Part shown: one piece after another, positions 59,899 through 64,000 of the stretch
Position numbering within the stretch: the first letter of the stretch is position 1
How the letters are laid out: each line of letters opens with the position of its first letter
Assembly: GCA_030844895.1 (NCBI GenBank)
Contig: CM061234.1
Location: 11,156,043-11,220,042 of the forward strand
Length of the DNA: 64,000 nt
Direction: 5' to 3'
From: Ambrosia x helenae
Taxonomy: Eukaryota > Streptophyta > Magnoliopsida > Asterales > Asteraceae
Made by a program: the position numbers and the translations under genes
Notes under the pieces: model-generated
Databases searched by the model: none
Told to the model about the DNA's origin: nothing
What the model saw: only the letters and a program-made list of their open reading frames with translations

Positions 59899-60291
59899 AT
59901 AAATGTGTATTCGTTGCTTTTAAATTTTAATAAAATGTTTCTACTTTATTTTTCTTATACGTTATACTACTCCAAATAATCGTACGTTGTTGAACTGCGT
60001 GTCAACGCGGGCAAATATCTAGTGTATAATAAACATATCATATGCAACGTCGATTTAGATTAAAAGAAAAGAAACTAAATCACAACACGTTTAGAAAAAT
60101 CAAGCGTTTTTGCAGTTTAGAAGCTACAGAAATCAGTTCACCAACACATGTTGCATAACATAAAATGGTAAATTTTCATGTCACAAGTAAAACAAGACTG
60201 AAGTCTACACAAATCTGAAACATACTTCAAAATCTGCAAATCGAATTAAACTGTTTTTGCAAAACCTAACGAGACGGACAAGATAAACTTG

Positions 60292-62454
60292 TTATATGCC
60301 TGTAAACGCCTTCTTGCCTGCACTGGAAGATCCAGCTGGGATCACCTTCAACACGTTGAACCTCACAGTCTTGGACAATGGTCTGAACAAATACATATGT
60401 ATATATAAGTTCAAAATAAAAATCATGTACCATATGAACGCTAAACACATTCAGGTTAGAGGAACATACCTGCACTGTCCAATGGTGACATGGTCGCCTT
60501 CTTTCACACGGAAACATGGAGAAATGTGTGCTGGAATGTTTGAGTGCCTCTTCTCGTACCTGTATTAGAAACAACACAAACGGCTTGTATCTTAGCGTTA
60601 TTAAGGTGTTAAGTAAAGGTGTTCCTCGCTAACTGGTTGACGGTTCTAGCCATGCGCTGTACACTGGTGTAGATTTAGGAGTAGGTTTAAAGGGCATGTG
60701 AATTACCCATTCAAAAAAAAGTTAGTTAAGAAGAATGAGAACCAGTACTCTACGTATCCATGATCAAAGGGCATAAATATGGTGTTTTTGTTACCAACTG
60801 TATAAACATTCTAATTTGAACCCACCATTCGGAGGTCATGAATCAAGTATCATTCAACGGTAAAACAATTATCAAATAAGTTTCGCTCAATTTATAGATC
60901 ATGACCAATTCCTCTGTTTTGTTCATTCCATGATCAAAGGTCAATAGGGACTACAGTGAAGGATTTGAGTGTTACCTTTGATACTTCTTGACATAATGGA
61001 GGTAGTCCCGACGAACAATAATAGTCCTAACCATTTTTGCACTGTGGCAAGTGCCAGCAATAATACGTCCTCTAATCGATACATCACCAGTGAAAGGGCA
61101 TTTCTTGTCAATGTAAGTTCCTAAAAATATTTAAGTTCCAAAACAAGATCAATATCGTTCACTAAATAAAACCATACGATTAGCCCTATCATGTCAACTG
61201 AAATGCAAAGAGTATTCCAACCCTAAAAGACACTTCGGAAACTCAGAGAATATTTAAAAACCTCAAAACTCATATAATCAATTCATATCTGAATTTCCAA
61301 AAAACTTTTTATTTAAAAAAAAAACAAGAAACTCATGCATGTCTCTGAAATGTTTCAAACACACACAAGCACGCAAACAAAATTAACCATTAGCTCATGC
61401 ATAAACACAAACTAAACACAACAAACTCATTAGTTGATTCGACTAATTTTTTTAAAAAAAAAACCTCGGCATAAAATTCTAAACTCCGGTCACTTAAGTT
61501 TTATAATCAGCCAGGTATACATCAATCATTTGACTATAAACATCCTAAATATAACATAACAGTTACATTAACCATTTCATCCAACTAACTATTATAATTT
61601 TCAATTTTGTTTAAAAAACATTATTTCATTCAACTAAATCCTTATCATTTAAAAAACATCAACCATTTTATCCAACTAATTAATGATAATATTGTTTGAT
61701 TACCAATATATTTGGTTCAACTATATAAAAAAAAAGCCTTAAAAACAAAATGCAGACACTTCAGTTTTGTAATAAACCAAGTATAGTAGCATACATTCAT
61801 TATTTGATTATAAGCATCCTAAATATAACTTAAGTAAAACATAAATCATTTTATCCAACCAACTATTTGTTTCATAAAAATTATACAATTCAACTAAATC
61901 CTTATAAAAAAATTAAAATTAAAATTAAAATTAAAAAACAACTCCACTCAATTTAGCTTTGTAATCAACAGGTAAAGATGATTACTTGATTATGAGCAGC
62001 TTAAACATCACTTAAATGAAGCTAAACAAAATTACAACATACACATACAAGCAAGATAACACATCCAAAAAAAAAAAAAAAACTTGATTTAAAAAAAAAA
62101 GGATTACCATCAATAGCCTCTCTAGGTGTCTTAAATCCAAGACCAATACTCTTCCAGAATCTATTCCCACCTTCCCAGGCCTCTTTCCTTTCCCACTCTT
62201 CTTTGAACTAAACACAATACACATTTTAATAATATCAACTAATAAATAAATAAAAAAACAGACTTTAATAATATATAACAAATACCCATCAAAATTCTCA
62301 CCATAAAAACACCTTGGGTTGCTTCAAAAATGCCTTCTCAGTCTATTATCAATTGGTTGAGAAAAAACAAGAAATTAAAAAAAAGTCAAGAGTTGTAATG
62401 AAAGATGATTAATATGAGTTGGGTATTAAGAAAATGTGTCACCTGTTCAGCCAT
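60292..62454 (-). CDS. RPS11: 40S ribosomal protein S11 (uS17), 6 exons, one frameshift
   Basis: Binds 18S rRNA early in small-subunit assembly; cytosolic ribosome. Exons on the - strand: 62443-62454 (MAEQ), 62302-62342, 62108-62207, 60976-61120, 60470-60559, 60292-60382. Product about 159 residues, the usual plant length. Recognisable: TEKAFLKQPKVFL, SKKSGKGKRPGK, SIGLGFKTPREAIDG, YIDKKCPFTGDVSIRGRI, GTCHSAKMVRTIIVRR, the NIPAHISPCFRVKEGD block, QCRPLSKTVRFNVLKV and C-terminal GKKAFTGI. In exon 3 one G is missing where GGG is expected (CC at 62170-62171 on the + strand). Exon 3 is 100 bases where 101 keeps phase. Everything else is intact, so a consensus error is likelier than a dead gene. 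Confidence 0.95.
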
Positions 62455-62532
62455 TGTTGAAAAGATCCAAGCTTTGGTTTGGTTTTTTACCTGTGGAGGC
62501 ACAAACAGAAGAAGAACACAAGAGAGAGAAGT

Positions 62533-62541
62533 AAACCCTAG
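62533..62541 (-). promoter_or_regulatory. telo-box of the S11 promoter
   Basis: AAACCCTAG (+ strand), about 80 bp upstream of the ATG. Telo-boxes are common in promoters of plant translation-machinery genes. Confidence 0.6.
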
Positions 62542-62569
62542 TGATACTTTTAAGTTTAAATGGGTCTAA

Positions 62570-62621
62570 TGGGCTTTTTTTCTGGATTGAGTAGTGTTAA
62601 TGGGCTGGGCTGGGCTGGGCT
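62570..62621 (-). promoter_or_regulatory. Site II (TGGGCT) cluster of the S11 promoter
   Basis: TGGGCT at 62570-62575 and four overlapping TGGGCT copies at 62601-62621. Site II elements (TGGGCY), bound by TCP factors, together with a telo-box are the usual promoter signature of plant ribosomal protein genes. Binding here is inferred. Confidence 0.65.
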
Positions 62622-63169
62622 GTTGTTTAATATTGGTCAGCAATGGTTCTTGCTAGAACCGAGGTGTACAAAATCTGATTTGGGTTTAAACCGGTTCGGT
62701 TTATAAACCAACTTGGTTTGTTCAGTTTGGCTCAAACCAGTATGGGTTGACACCAGTTCTCTAACAAAAAAAAATTCCAAACTGGTACCAAAGCGTTGGG
62801 TCGAGTTCGACCTAAACCAGTTTAGGCCAAACCAATTTCTTTACCGGGTTGGTTTTTGAGTCGCCGTGCCCAAGTTTCAAGTTAGTTTTTTTTTTTATAC
62901 CGCTGGTTATTACATGGTAAGTGATAATACACTCATAATAGCTTTAGACCCTCTAGTCACGTACAATTCAATGCGTGATTAGTTAGATATGTATTTGAGT
63001 TGTTAATTACTCAAACTATAAAGATTATTTAAAAGAATACAATCCTAAAGTAACAAAGGGGTGTAAGCAAGCCGAGCTTAGTGGTGGACTGATGATTTTT
63101 TTTCGCGAATGGGTTCAGAATTGGAGAGTGATTCAAATTAGATCGTTTTGGGGATTGAGATGGAACTCG
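62622..63169. other. intergenic, no gene; AACCGG-rich stretch
   Basis: About 62660-62870 is rich in AAACCGGTT/AACCAGTTT words like the ends of some hAT MITEs, but clear TIRs and a TSD are not visible. Confidence 0.4.
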
Positions 63170-63319
63170 GGTATGGTATAAGATGTGCGTAAAACAATTG
63201 GGTAATTGGGTTATGGATTTGATAACTAATAGATTATATTTACACAATTACAATTGGGTATAGTTATCAAATCCATTACCCAATTACACAATTGTTTTAC
63301 GTACATCTTATACCATACC
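63170..63319. repeat. near-perfect 58-bp inverted repeat (hairpin)
   Basis: The arm GGTATGGTATAAGATGTGCG, continuing TAAAACAATTG and GGATTTGATAACT, is mirrored at 63262-63319 with only a few differences; the loop is about 34 bp. It is a foldback MITE or a hairpin-forming locus. No TSD is evident. Confidence 0.85.
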
Positions 63320-63710
63320 TTGTACAAGGGTATCTCTGTTACACTAAAGTCCACATATTGTACAAGGTCCCATTTCAATCTCTGCACACGTGTTTCCAAG
63401 TCTTTAAATTTGAGTAAAGTACACGAATAGTCTTTGTGGTTTACCAAAATTTTGGATTGGGTCCATAGCTTTTTAAAAGTACGTGAATAGTCCATTGGTT
63501 TGCATTTTGTGATGCATTACAAGCCAGGGACTAACTACATTACAAGTTGCAAACCATAGAAACCATCCAAGTACTTTTGAAAAAAGTTTGGGACTAAATC
63601 TAAAATTTTTGTAAACCACGAAGGACACTCGTGTACTTTACTCCTTTAAAAGCTCCCCATTAGATGCAAGTCTAGAAAATTTAACAACGGGGTAGATACT
63701 GTTTCTTGAA
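63320..63710. other. intergenic, no gene seen
   Basis: Contains an imperfect inverted pair around TTTGTGGTTTACCAAAATTTT (63437) and AAATTTTTGTAAACCACGAA (63603). It is likely another MITE remnant; no coding signal. Confidence 0.4.
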
Positions 63711-63836
63711 CAGTGGCGGATCCAGGGGGTCTTGGGTTCCCATGGACCCTTTCGGTTTGGAAAAATTGAAAATTTTGAAAAAATTCCCGAGAATCTACAA
63801 AGATACCCCTAGAAATAATTCATGAATCCACCACTG
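63711..63836. mobile_element. small hAT-like MITE
   Basis: It starts CAGTGGCGGATCCAGG and ends TGAATCCACCACTG (inverted). Flanking 8-mers TTCTTGAA and ATCTCGAA match at six of eight positions, i.e. a decayed TSD. Confidence 0.7.
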
Positions 63837-63844
63837 ATCTCGAA

Positions 63845-64000
63845 GACACCTCTTAGATTAGACATTCTATCATGAGTTGTCATTGGTAATTCCATTTGAG
63901 GGCAAACTTTTTACAGGCGGGGAGGATGTTGTATATCGGGACAGTGTTATCAATTATCATGTTGGTTCGATAACAAAGTTCACATCATGAGGAGATTTGG
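63845..64000. other. right edge, nothing recognised
   Basis: No gene or repeat supported. Confidence 0.4.

Larger units (their letters stand above)
55296..60022 (+). mobile_element. Helitron with helicase remnant and 167-bp tandem array
   Basis: The 5' end is A|TCTATACATCTAATAAAC (55295/55296). The 3' end is hairpin GCGT-GTCA-ACGC (59997-60008), then CTAG|T (60019-60022). No target duplication, as expected. Inside are a 92-bp tandem duplication (about 55681-55860), the 167-bp array and a C-terminal Pif1-type Helitron helicase exon. The Rep/HUH domain and helicase motifs I-V are absent, so it is a deleted derivative of an autonomous element. Confidence 0.85.

Noticed and set aside
60296..60577. 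Two frames over the S11 3' exons (one per strand)
   Set aside because: One is antisense to exons 5 and 6; the other reads exon 5 through the intron in a different phase.

Overview
This 64-kb window is AT-rich nuclear DNA from a flowering plant, most likely a eudicot (Asteraceae is possible; I cannot prove it). The evidence is short spliced exons with plant-style introns, a telo-box/Site II promoter, tRNA-derived SINEs, a plant L1-type LINE, hAT-type MITEs, LTR elements and several Helitrons. Two ordinary host genes are visible. One is squalene epoxidase on the + strand (14837-18907, 8 exons). The other is cytosolic ribosomal protein S11/uS17 on the - strand (60292-62454, 6 exons). Each carries one single-base indel in a short homopolymer of an otherwise well-kept coding sequence, which points first to consensus-sequence error rather than two dead genes.

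The rest is a dense nest of transposable elements. The most striking part is a set of Helitron-like elements with a 5' TCTAT-type start after A, a 3' hairpin plus CTAG, and a T after it. Proposed elements are 5371-5725, 7613-12525, 19474-about 30204, 31411-33810, 36490-38181 and 48228-53701 (all - strand) and 55296-60022 (+ strand, with a remnant of the Pif1/Helitron helicase C-terminus). Several carry exons of unrelated host genes in the same strand sense as the element. These are signal peptide peptidase plus a DA1-like LIM-peptidase exon (7613-12525), a subtilase 5' end plus three exons of an unidentified membrane protein (19474-30204), a bHLH gene (48228-53701), and a duplicated promoter with first exon (36490-38181). 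This collection of captured gene fragments is the main biological interest.

Layered insertions give a relative history. A 6.3-kb LINE with a perfect 15-bp target duplication sits just upstream of the captured subtilase start. A 713-bp hAT MITE with an 8-bp duplication sits inside LINE ORF1. A 2.65-kb solo LTR (5-bp duplication) splits a tandem array inside the bHLH-carrying Helitron. A non-autonomous LTR element of about 5 kb (38206-43161) has LTRs with a tandem array of W-box-like TTGAC motifs. SINEs lie 200 bp upstream of the squalene epoxidase start and against a hAT MITE near 54.9 kb. Long stretches between these (1-1569, 12526-14507, 43167-48227, 62622-63169) show no supportable gene.
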